DNA from: Avispirillum sp959601495
GTDB taxonomy: Bacteria; Bacillota; Clostridia; Oscillospirales; CAG-272
Assembly: GCA_959601495.1 (NCBI GenBank)
Contig: CAUGPT010000005.1
Location: 14,491-78,490, forward strand
DNA: 64,000 nt
Direction: 5' to 3'
Both the position numbers and the translations under genes were made by a program. This document shows, in pieces, positions 7,497 to 14,714 of the stretch (its first letter is position 1; every line of letters begins with the position of its first letter). The notes beneath the pieces are model-generated. The model was not told the DNA's origin and did not search any database. It worked only from the letters and a program-made list of their open reading frames with translations.

Positions 7497-8591
7497 ATGT
7501 CAGTAAAGTACATTGAAGAGGCAGGCAAGGCTTTCGCCTTTGCCGCGGAACCCGTTGAATATCAGAGATGCGACGCAGGTCATATCAATGATACATATTT
7601 TGTGAGCTGCGGAGAGGGCAATCCCAAATATATAATGCAGCGCGTTAACACGGATATTTTCAAAGACCCCATTCAGCTTATGTCCAATATCAAGGGCGTT
7701 TGCCTGCATGTGGCTAAAAAGATAGAGGCTGCCGGCGGCGACCCCGACAGAGAAGTAAGAAAGATCATCGAGACCAAGAGCGGCGACGACTACTACGTAG
7801 ATCCCGACGGACGCTACTGGAGAGCGTATCTTATGATCGAGGACGTTATTTCGTATAACACCCCCGATTCCGAGGAGCTGTTTTACAAGAGCGCCGTTGC
7901 TTTCGGCAAGTTCTTCAACCAGCTTGCGGACTATCCCGCGGAAACTCTTTATGAGACGATACCCAACTTCCACAATTCGGTCAGCCGTATGAACGATTTC
8001 AAGGCAGCCGTAAAAGAGGATAAGCTGGGGCGCGCGGCAGAACTTCAGCCTGAGATAGAGTTTGCTCTTTCAAAGGCGCCCCTTTGCTCGTACATCATCG
8101 ACCGCCTTGCCGACGGCAGATTCAAGCTTTGCGTTACCCATAACGATACAAAGCTCAATAACGTTCTTATGGACGCGAAGACCGGCGACGGCGTTTGCAT
8201 AATCGACCTTGATACCGTAATGCCCGGCAGCGTGCTTTACGATTTCGGCGATTCCATCCGCTTCGGCGCTTCCAGTGCACCCGAGGACGAAAAGGACCTC
8301 AGCAAAGTATACATAGACCTCGGTATGTTTGAGGCATATGTAAAGGGCTTTGTAGGTCAGCTGCACGATTCCATGACGCCCGACGAGATCATGGGTCTGC
8401 CCATGGGCGCATATCTTATGACGCTTGAAACGGGCATACGCTTCCTCGGCGACTACCTGAACGGCGACGTATACTTCCATACCCACTACGAGGGTCAGAA
8501 CAAGGACAGAGCGAGAAACCAGCTGAAGCTTATCGCCGACATGGACGAGAAATTGCCCGCTATGCAGGAGATAGTCAAAAAGTATCTCTGA
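7497..8591 (+). CDS. NahK-like N-acetylhexosamine 1-kinase (APH-fold phosphotransferase)
   Basis: 364 residues from the ATG at 7497, which follows CGGAGG (7481-7486). The opening, with AGHINDTYFVS, YIMQRVNTDIFKDPIQLMSNI, is typical of the NahK/LnpB family. The aminoglycoside-phosphotransferase fold is shown by the catalytic loop CVTHNDTKLNNVLMDA and the metal-binding IIDLDTVMPGSVLYDFGDSIRFGA. Characterised members phosphorylate GlcNAc/GalNAc at C1 in the cytoplasm, feeding lacto-N-biose or galacto-N-biose salvage. The exact sugar here is not provable from sequence. It begins a same-strand run with the cps module and a sialidase-like gene, which supports a role with host or cell-surface glycans. 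Confidence 0.82.
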   Translation: MSVKYIEEAGKAFAFAAEPVEYQRCDAGHINDTYFVSCGEGNPKYIMQRVNTDIFKDPIQLMSNIKGVCLHVAKKIEAAGGDPDREVRKIIETKSGDDYYVDPDGRYWRAYLMIEDVISYNTPDSEELFYKSAVAFGKFFNQLADYPAETLYETIPNFHNSVSRMNDFKAAVKEDKLGRAAELQPEIEFALSKAPLCSYIIDRLADGRFKLCVTHNDTKLNNVLMDAKTGDGVCIIDLDTVMPGSVLYDFGDSIRFGASSAPEDEKDLSKVYIDLGMFEAYVKGFVGQLHDSMTPDEIMGLPMGAYLMTLETGIRFLGDYLNGDVYFHTHYEGQNKDRARNQLKLIADMDEKLPAMQEIVKKYL

Positions 8592-8631
8592 AGCCGGGTC
8601 TTTATAACAAATCGAAAGGACGGAAAACAGC

Positions 8632-9372
8632 TTGGAAAACAATGAGAGCCGGTCAAGCCTTGCGACACTTCTCGGTGTTATACGCAGCAGACTGCTGATA
8701 ATATTGGCTATCGGTGTGGCTTGCGCCGTTGTGTTTGCCCTTGTAACGGAATTCTTTATTGCGCCTCAGTATTCTTCCGTTGCCAAATTCTATGTTAACA
8801 ACAATAAAAAGGCGGATAATCAGACCGGCGTTTCCCAGCAGGATATAAACGCGTCGCAAAGCCTTGCCGAAACTTCTATAGTGTATATCCGCAACAGCGG
8901 AAAGCTGTTGCAGGCGGTGCTTGACGAGGCGGGCTCCGACCGCACCACCGGTGAGCTCAAAAAGATGATAACCACGGGAACATACTCTTCAACGGAGTTT
9001 TTCTACGTTTCCGTCTCGGCTCCCTCGCCCGAGGAAGCGCTGGAGCTTGCGCAGGCATTCGATAAGGTCATACCCGAGAAAATACCCGAAACGGTCATGG
9101 GCGCTGTCATAAAGACCGCGGACGATCCCCATCTGCCTACGGATCAGGATTCGCCGAATCTTGTGCTCAACACCCTTGTGGGCGCGCTGCTCGGCGTTGT
9201 AATATCCCTTCTGATATTCTTCCTGCGTGAGGTGCTGGACAGCACCGTATACGACGAGGACGATATAAAGGACGCTTTCGGATACCCCGTTATCGGCGTT
9301 ATTCCCACAATATCGGGCGACGCTCCGCAGGTTTCCTCGGGTCGGAGAAAGTCAAAGAAGGAGGCTAAATGA
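8632..9372 (+). CDS. CpsC/Wzz-type polysaccharide chain-length / tyrosine-kinase adaptor protein
   Basis: 246 residues beginning at TTG (ribosome site AAAGGA). Two membrane helices flank an external loop: the first at about 20-45, the second at about 180-205, followed by a cytoplasmic tail with FLREVLDSTVYDEDDIKDAFGYPVIGVIP, the conserved Wzz region. In Gram-positives this transmembrane adaptor activates the separate cytoplasmic BY-kinase encoded next. Its stop overlaps the kinase start (ATGA), so the two are translationally coupled. No glycosyltransferases or polymerase are nearby, so the polymer it controls is encoded elsewhere. Confidence 0.88.
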   Translation: MENNESRSSLATLLGVIRSRLLIILAIGVACAVVFALVTEFFIAPQYSSVAKFYVNNNKKADNQTGVSQQDINASQSLAETSIVYIRNSGKLLQAVLDEAGSDRTTGELKKMITTGTYSSTEFFYVSVSAPSPEEALELAQAFDKVIPEKIPETVMGAVIKTADDPHLPTDQDSPNLVLNTLVGALLGVVISLLIFFLREVLDSTVYDEDDIKDAFGYPVIGVIPTISGDAPQVSSGRRKSKKEAK

Positions 9373-10109
9373 TGGGAAACTCATATGCGGGCAAGCTTTT
9401 GAGCGACGCTGCTCCCTTTGCGGTCAGCGAAGCGTTCAAAATGCTGCGTACAAATCTGTTTTACACCGCCAAGGGCGAGAAGTGTCCCGTATACGGAATT
9501 ACGAGTACATTCGCTTCAAGCGGAAAAAGCCTTCTCATATCAAACCTTGCCGTGTCGTTCTCACAGCTTGAAAAAAGAGTGCTGCTTATAGACTGCGACC
9601 TCAGAAATTCGGCTGTGCACAAGATATTCGGCATCGACCGCGCCTCCGGTCTCAGCGAGCTTCTGGCGGGCGGCGACAATTCCGTTGACAAATATATCAA
9701 AAAAACAAATTATCCCAATCTTTCCATAATCACGGCGGGCGGCACACCTCCCAACCCCGCCGAGCTTATAGCAAGCGCGAGAATGGGCAAGTTTCTGGAC
9801 TTCATGAAGCAGCATTTCGATATCATATTTGTGGACCTGCCGCCTGTCGCGGTGGTTTCGGATGCTGTTATTCTCGCCGAGCGTATTACCGGATACCTTT
9901 ATGTGGTGCGCTCGGGTAAGGACGAAAAGCGCTCGCTCGGCCATGCCCTTGAAATGATGAAGCAGACCGGCGCAAACATAGTCGGACTTGTTCTGAACGA
10001 CGTAAACATGAAAGCGGGAAGCGGCTATTACGGCGGATACCGCTACGGTAAATACGGCAGATACGGCGGATACGGATACGGATACGGTTACGGCAAGACA
10101 AAGTACTGA
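9369..10109 (+). CDS. CpsD-type bacterial tyrosine kinase (BY-kinase)
   Basis: 246 residues. EAFKMLRTNLFYT is the conserved N-terminal interaction helix. Walker A is STFASSGKSLLISNLA, Walker A' is VLLIDCDLRNSAVHKIFG and Walker B is IIFVDLPPVAVVSD. The last 30 residues are a Gly/Tyr tail with at least nine Tyr, the autophosphorylation cluster of this family; the coding DNA there is an imperfect tandem repeat of GGATACGG-type units. With CpsC it forms a membrane kinase complex that regulates polysaccharide export; CpsB downstream would be the matching phosphatase. Confidence 0.92.
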   Translation: MMGNSYAGKLLSDAAPFAVSEAFKMLRTNLFYTAKGEKCPVYGITSTFASSGKSLLISNLAVSFSQLEKRVLLIDCDLRNSAVHKIFGIDRASGLSELLAGGDNSVDKYIKKTNYPNLSIITAGGTPPNPAELIASARMGKFLDFMKQHFDIIFVDLPPVAVVSDAVILAERITGYLYVVRSGKDEKRSLGHALEMMKQTGANIVGLVLNDVNMKAGSGYYGGYRYGKYGRYGGYGYGYGYGKTKY

Positions 10110-10165
10110 TAGCTTTTAAGCACACATTTAAGCCGAAAAGGGTCAGGAGGTGCCTCGTATATAGT

Positions 10166-10864
10166 ATGGAAAACGCTGTTCTGACCGATTTCCATGCGCA
10201 CATTCTTCCGGGTGCGGATCACGGGTCGAAAAATATCGAAACTTCCGTAAAGCAGCTGAAGCTGCTTTCGGCTGCGGGGGTAGGGAGAGTTGTTGCAACA
10301 CCGCATTTCTATCCGAATGCCGACAGCATAAAAAGTTTTCTTTCGAGAAGGGCAGATGCGGCAGAGCTGCTTTGCAGCGCCGACACGGCGGGCTTTCCCG
10401 AAGTGTATCTCGGCGCCGAGGTGCTTGTGTGTCCCGGCATCGAGCGTATGGACGATCTGCCGAGGCTTTGCATCTGCGGCACAAACGTCATTCTTCTCGA
10501 AATGCCGTTTTCACACTGGAGCGAGTCATATTACGAAACGGTTTACAACGTTTCTCATTCGGGGCTTACCGTTGTGATGGCGCACATAGACCGTTATCCC
10601 GAGGAAAAGGCGATTCGCCTTATAGAGGAGTGCGGCGTCTATGTTCAGCTCAATGCCGAGTGCTTTGCGAAATTTCGCGGCAGACGGCTTATGTCAAGAT
10701 GGCTCGGACGGGGCTGCGTTGCCGCTTACGGAAGCGATATTCACGGTGCCGACAAGACGGCGGCATGCCGTCTTGGACAAATGTTTGAAAAGACCGGCGA
10801 TGCGGGGATTGCGGTAATGCAGAAGACTGATATGCTTCTGTCAGACGCCGCAAGTCTCATATGA
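10166..10864 (+). CDS. CpsB/YwqE-type PHP-domain protein tyrosine phosphatase
   Basis: 232 residues of the PHP fold. DFHAHILPGADHGSKN supplies the first metal ligands, VVATPHFYPN, VMAHIDRYP and AYGSDIHGAD the others. Family members are manganese-dependent phosphatases that dephosphorylate the cognate BY-kinase. The first motif usually reads PGVDDGAKN; here one Asp is replaced by His (ADHGSK), which might alter metal binding. Order CpsC-CpsD-CpsB is a rearrangement of the streptococcal B-C-D order. The stop overlaps an in-frame ATG at 10861 of the next frame, but the downstream gene more likely starts at 10909. Confidence 0.88.
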   Translation: MENAVLTDFHAHILPGADHGSKNIETSVKQLKLLSAAGVGRVVATPHFYPNADSIKSFLSRRADAAELLCSADTAGFPEVYLGAEVLVCPGIERMDDLPRLCICGTNVILLEMPFSHWSESYYETVYNVSHSGLTVVMAHIDRYPEEKAIRLIEECGVYVQLNAECFAKFRGRRLMSRWLGRGCVAAYGSDIHGADKTAACRLGQMFEKTGDAGIAVMQKTDMLLSDAASLI

Positions 10865-10908
10865 CCGGCATTAATACAAAAAAGCATAAGAAAGGATATA
10901 ACACATCA

Positions 10909-12024
10909 ATGAAATTCATCACACCTGAGGCGGAGCACGGCATAGTGCACAGATTCCCCAACAACACCTGCTTCAAGTATAACGGCTGGCCGTCCGTCTG
11001 CAAGGACGACCGCGGCGTGCTTTATGCCGCAGCGTCTTCCATGAGAATGTCTCACGTTGACCCCACGGGCAAGAACTGCATGTATGTAAGCTTCAACGAG
11101 GGCAAAACATGGACGCCTCCGATCGTTGTAAACGATTCTCATTTTGACGACAGAGATACAGGTATTACATATGTAGGCGACGGTAAAATGGTAATGTCCT
11201 GGTTCTCTCTGGCATACCCTGACTATTGCGACGGCATTCAGGGGTACGACTGGTTCCCGAAGGGTGATAAGGCTATATCCAAGGGCTTCGGCGATATGTG
11301 GAAAACTCTGCCCGAAGAAGAATTCAAGGCAGGCACAGGAGCGTTTGTAAAAACCTCCGACGACTACGGTGTAACATGGGGCGATCCCATAAGAATTCCC
11401 GTAACGGCGCCTCACGGACCCTCCGTCTGCAAAGACGGCACCCTTGTTTACATGGGTAAATACATGGACGACGACTATGTTGCACCCGCACCCATCGTTG
11501 TATATGTCAGCCGCGACGCGGGTAAGACTTGGGAGCATCAGGGAACAGTGCCCGTAGGCGAGGACTGCATCGTTGACAACATGCACGAGCCTCATGTAGT
11601 AGAGCTGCCGGACGGCAGACTGCTGGGCGCTATCCGTGTTCACGAGAGAAAGAGCGAGCCCATGCTCTCTATTTATACGACCTTCTCCGACGATAAGGGT
11701 AAGACCTGGTCCGTTCCCAAGTGCATCGGCGTTGACGGACTTCCCCCGCACCTTCTCGTACATTCCTCAGGAGCTGTCATATGCAGCTACGGCTGCCGCA
11801 CGGACGGCAAGCGCGCAGAGCGCGCGGTCGTAAGCTACGACGGCGGTGAGACATGGACCGAGGACTACTGCCTCAACGATAAGATCGGCCCCCAGATGGA
11901 TATGGGTTATCCCGCATCAGTTGAGCTGTCCGACGGAACTATTCTTACGGTTTACTACCAGTGCTATCCCGGCGACTGGTACACCAGCGTTCTCTATACA
12001 AAGTGGAGACTCGGCGACAAATAA
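10909..12024 (+). CDS. Intracellular sialidase-fold protein with BNR/Asp-box repeats
   Basis: 371 residues from the ATG at 10909 (AAAGGA 12 bases upstream). At least five Asp-box repeats are visible: SFNEGKTW, TSDDYGVTW, SRDAGKTW, SDDKGKTW and SYDGGETW, spaced as in six-bladed sialidase propellers. There is no signal peptide or membrane anchor, so it is cytoplasmic, unlike secreted gut sialidases. Members of this superfamily include exo-alpha-sialidases and other glycan hydrolases or lyases. I could not confirm the full Arg triad by eye, so hydrolysis of sialic acid is a guess. It lies behind a NahK-like kinase and the cps module. Confidence 0.75.
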   Translation: MKFITPEAEHGIVHRFPNNTCFKYNGWPSVCKDDRGVLYAAASSMRMSHVDPTGKNCMYVSFNEGKTWTPPIVVNDSHFDDRDTGITYVGDGKMVMSWFSLAYPDYCDGIQGYDWFPKGDKAISKGFGDMWKTLPEEEFKAGTGAFVKTSDDYGVTWGDPIRIPVTAPHGPSVCKDGTLVYMGKYMDDDYVAPAPIVVYVSRDAGKTWEHQGTVPVGEDCIVDNMHEPHVVELPDGRLLGAIRVHERKSEPMLSIYTTFSDDKGKTWSVPKCIGVDGLPPHLLVHSSGAVICSYGCRTDGKRAERAVVSYDGGETWTEDYCLNDKIGPQMDMGYPASVELSDGTILTVYYQCYPGDWYTSVLYTKWRLGDK

Positions 12025-12062
12025 TGTCGGGCGAGCAACATATTTGAAAGGCAAATACCGAA

Positions 12063-12308
12063 ATGAAATCAGTCAGAATAACCCGCAAGGTCGATGAACT
12101 GGGAAGAATAGTCATTCCCTCCGAAATAAGAAAGCATCTTGACGTTGAGCCGGGAACCGATCTCGACGTTGAGCTTCGCGGCGAAGAGGTCGTGCTGAGA
12201 AAATCGCAGGATACCTGCCGTCTGTGCGGCAGCGATAGCGATCTTATCGCTCTCGACGACTGCTATATCTGCAGAAGCTGCGCAAAGCGAATTAAAGATC
12301 TTGCATGA
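12063..12308 (+). CDS. AbrB/SpoVT-type transition-state regulator with Cys-rich C terminus
   Basis: 81 residues. The N-terminal swapped-hairpin DNA-binding domain is clear: VRITRKVDELGRIVIPSEIR followed by LDVEPGTDLDVELRGEEVVLRK. The last 35 residues carry a CxxC pair (CRLC) and CYICRSC, a likely zinc-binding knuckle seen in some clostridial AbrB paralogues. It probably acts as a small transcription factor; its targets cannot be read from this window. It is the last gene before a strong terminator and may autoregulate the preceding run. Confidence 0.92.
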   Translation: MKSVRITRKVDELGRIVIPSEIRKHLDVEPGTDLDVELRGEEVVLRKSQDTCRLCGSDSDLIALDDCYICRSCAKRIKDLA

Positions 12309-12315
12309 CAAAACC

Positions 12316-12346
12316 AAAAGCTGCCGCATGCGGCAGCTTTTGTCTT
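12316..12346 (+). terminator. Strong terminator of the nahK-cps-abrB run
   Basis: A perfect 26-base palindrome (AAAAGCTGCCGCA and its complement, 12316-12341) gives an 11-bp stem with a 4-base loop, followed by TGTCTT. Confidence 0.88.
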
Positions 12347-12393
12347 GGTATATGTGCGGCTGCGCCGCACGGGAATATATATACGGATACGGC

Positions 12394-12684
12394 TTACCTG
12401 TAAAAGCGCCGCGGACGGTTTTCTATAATGCATAGATTTTCAAGCTCGGAGAGAAACGTATCAGTATCCCGCTCCGATGAAGCGGCGTCTATGCCGTAGC
12501 GCTCACCGAGACGGGCGGCAATTTCTGGACGGCGGCATCTTTTTTCAATGCACCGCCATATAAACGCTCCGGCTTCGTTGAAAGAGCAAATGCCGCAAAA
12601 GCTCATGTCCCCCGCGCCGAGCGGGAAAAGAATATATTCGTCACCGCAGCGGCGCAGAATGTATTTGCCGATAATTTTTATCAT
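12394..12684 (-). CDS. Stand-alone PqqD-like (RiPP recognition element) protein
   Basis: 96 residues from the ATG at 12684, behind AGGGGTGA. The pattern MIKIIGKYILRRCGDEYILFP, then GICSFNEAGAFIWRCIE and a Glu-rich region ending LENLCIIEN follows the PqqD/RRE winged-helix fold, in which the domain binds leader peptides of ribosomally made peptides. No radical-SAM maturase, protease or precursor peptide was found beside it, so its role is unknown. Isolated PqqD-like proteins are common in Clostridia. It is divergent from the YdcF-type gene, with about 95 bases between starts. Confidence 0.72.
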   Translation of the reverse strand: MIKIIGKYILRRCGDEYILFPLGAGDMSFCGICSFNEAGAFIWRCIEKRCRRPEIAARLGERYGIDAASSERDTDTFLSELENLCIIENRPRRFYR

Positions 12685-12778
12685 AGAACCGTCACCCCTA
12701 TAATACAGTATAAACGGCGCGCGTGTCGTAAAAGGTAAAACATTGCGCATATGGCTCAAAGCCGAAGGAGAAGCATCT

Positions 12779-13384
12779 GTGGACAGAATGATCAGAATGA
12801 TAACGGACTATATTTTCGTCTCCGACGAGCCGAGGGAGGCGGATATCATATTTCTGCCCGGCGGCACCGCATGGCAGATCCCCGAGACGGGAGCGGAGCT
12901 TTACCGCCGCGGCGCATCGCCGCTTTTGCTTGCGTCGAGTAAATATACTTTGGGGCAGACCTCATTTGTACCGGTAAAGGATATGCCGAAAGAGTACAGC
13001 GGAAACTACGGAACGGAGTGCGATTTCTACAGGGCCGTTCTTAAAAAGCGCGGCGTGCCGGACGGCGCGGTGCTCGGGGAGGATAAGGCTGAGTATACCA
13101 TGCAGAATGCGAGATACAGCCGCGCTTTGTGCGACAGCCTGGGTATAAACGTGCGCCGCGCCATAATATGCTGCCGCCCGTACCATGCGGCGCGCTGCCT
13201 TATGTACTACACCATGTCGTTCCCCGAAGCGGATATCTCGGTATGCCCCGCGGACTGCGGCGATATCACCGCCGAAAACTGGTATACGACGAAAATCGGC
13301 TTTGAAACGGTCATGAACGAGGTGGAAAAGACCGGAGTTCAGCTGAGAAGAGAGCTTGGTAAGTATCTCGGTATCGGACTTTAA
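12779..13384 (+). CDS. YdcF/ElyC-family (DUF218) protein
   Basis: 201 residues from GTG at 12779, which has AAGGAG 8 bases upstream; a TTG at 12743 would add 12 residues but lacks a ribosome site. DIIFLPGGTAWQIPETGAEL, LLLASSKYTLG, SGNYGTECDFYRAVLKKRGVP, and the later AIICCRPYHAARCLMYYTM block match the DUF218 fold, where the E-x-T-x-N segment is here EYTMQNARYS. The family includes envelope proteins such as SanA and ElyC, but this member has no membrane segment and is probably cytoplasmic. Function unknown. Confidence 0.8.
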   Translation: MDRMIRMITDYIFVSDEPREADIIFLPGGTAWQIPETGAELYRRGASPLLLASSKYTLGQTSFVPVKDMPKEYSGNYGTECDFYRAVLKKRGVPDGAVLGEDKAEYTMQNARYSRALCDSLGINVRRAIICCRPYHAARCLMYYTMSFPEADISVCPADCGDITAENWYTTKIGFETVMNEVEKTGVQLRRELGKYLGIGL

Positions 13385-13460
13385 TGAGGATGATGCGGCG
13401 AGTGCATATAACATATGATAAATACGCATTTGCCGCTGCCGAAATTATACAAAAAAACAG

Positions 13461-13490
13461 TTGACAATGTGCGCGCGCGCGTGCTATAAT
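13461..13490 (+). promoter_or_regulatory. Sigma-A promoter of the glutamate synthase operon
   Basis: TTGACA (13461-13466), 18 bases that include an alternating GC tract, TATAAT (13485-13490). Transcription would start near 13497. Confidence 0.8.
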
Positions 13491-13504
13491 ACAGTGTCGA
13501 TGGG

Positions 13505-13557
13505 CAAAGGCGTTCATCTGCCGAGGGGATTTCTCCCTCGGCGGATGAACGCCTTTG
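13505..13557 (+). promoter_or_regulatory. Very stable hairpin at the 5' end of the glutamate synthase transcript
   Basis: Arms 13505-13527 and 13535-13557 pair over 23 bp with a single G-U pair and a 7-base loop (GATTTCT). TTTT at 13561-13564 follows after three bases. The hairpin starts only about 8 bases from the inferred transcript start, so it could be a 5' stabiliser or a regulated attenuator. The operon encodes an ANTAR antiterminator, but the loop is not the hexaloop with A1 and G4 that ANTAR proteins bind. Confidence 0.75.
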
Positions 13558-13613
13558 ATGTTTTAAGTGCCGCGCCGCTTACGGCGGGCGCAGTGGAAAG
13601 GAATGATAACTAT

Positions 13614-14714
13614 ATGAAGATCGAAGGTCAGGTGCGCATACCGTCAGGCTGCGCCATATCCGCCGTTATTTCCAGAGACGGCAAAAAAATGACCGGAGAG
13701 GGCATAATGAAAAGTATGATACCCATGCACGACCGCTCAAACGGTCTCGGCGGCGGCTTTGCCGCATACGGTATCTACCCCGAATATAAAGATTTTTACG
13801 CTTTTCATATATTCTACACGGACAGCGCCGTCAGGGAAGAGTGCGAAAAGCTTCTTCGCGAGCGCTTTGAAATAGTTAAGGACGAGTGGATACCCATAAA
13901 GAAAATTCCGGAGATCACGGATGTGCCGCTTATACGCAGATATTTTCTCGCGCCGCTTGCTTCCGTGCTCTCCCGTCTTCAGCTTGACGAGAAAGAATAT
14001 GTAGCAAGAGCAGTAATGTACATAAACACGAACCTTCGCGGCGCGTATGTTTTTTCAAGCGGAAAGAATATGGGTGCGTTCAAAGCAGTTGGCTTTCCCG
14101 AGGATGTAGGCCGCTTCTACCGTCTTGACGAATACGAGGCGTATTCGTGGACGGCGCACGGCAGATATCCCACAAACACCCCCGGCTGGTGGGGCGGCGC
14201 CCATCCCTTTGCGCTGCTTGAATACTCCGTCGTGCACAACGGCGAGATCTCATCGTACGACGCAAACCGCCGCTTTATCGAAATGTTCGGCTATAAATGT
14301 ACTTTGCAGACCGATACCGAGGTCATAACATATATTGCGGATTACCTTCTCCGCAGACAGGGACTCACCCTTGAAGAGGCGGCGTCCGTAATAGCGGCGC
14401 CGTTCTGGAGCACCATATCCGCTGTCGGCGAAAAGGACCCCGAGCGCGCAAAGCGGCTCGCCTATCTCAGAACCGTATTTCCCAGCCTGCTCATAACAGG
14501 ACCGTTTTCGATCGTGCTCGGCTTTGAGGGCGGACTTATGGCGCTGAACGACAGACTTAAGCTGCGCTCGATGGTGACTGCCGAAAAGGATGACAAGGTG
14601 TTTATAGCAAGCGAAGAGGCGGCTATCCGTACAATGGAGCCCGACGCGGAGAACATATATGCTCCCGCAGGCGGCGAGCCCGTGATCGTCAAAGTGAGAG
14701 AGGGTGCATTCTGA
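13614..14714 (+). CDS. Glutamate synthase, class II glutamine amidotransferase subunit (split GltB)
   Basis: 366 residues from the ATG at 13614 (GGAAAGGA upstream). The class II amidotransferase domain is shown by the nucleophile candidate Cys13 in PSGCAISAVISRDG, MHDRSNGLGGGFAAYGIYP, AHGRYPTNTPGWWGGAHPF, and VVHNGEISSYDANRRFIEMFGY. It would release ammonia from glutamine and channel it to the FMN subunit encoded next. The Cys is not at position 2, so a short propeptide would need removal, as in large GltB proteins, if it is active. Its stop overlaps the next start by one base (TGATG). This is the archaeal-type split arrangement also found in Clostridia and Thermotoga. Confidence 0.9.
   Translation: MKIEGQVRIPSGCAISAVISRDGKKMTGEGIMKSMIPMHDRSNGLGGGFAAYGIYPEYKDFYAFHIFYTDSAVREECEKLLRERFEIVKDEWIPIKKIPEITDVPLIRRYFLAPLASVLSRLQLDEKEYVARAVMYINTNLRGAYVFSSGKNMGAFKAVGFPEDVGRFYRLDEYEAYSWTAHGRYPTNTPGWWGGAHPFALLEYSVVHNGEISSYDANRRFIEMFGYKCTLQTDTEVITYIADYLLRRQGLTLEEAASVIAAPFWSTISAVGEKDPERAKRLAYLRTVFPSLLITGPFSIVLGFEGGLMALNDRLKLRSMVTAEKDDKVFIASEEAAIRTMEPDAENIYAPAGGEPVIVKVREGAF

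Noticed and set aside
13505..13557. ANTAR-type target hairpin in the glutamate synthase leader
   Set aside because: The loop is GATTTCT (7 bases) or ATTTC (5 bases), not a hexaloop with A at 1 and G at 4, and there is no second hairpin before it.
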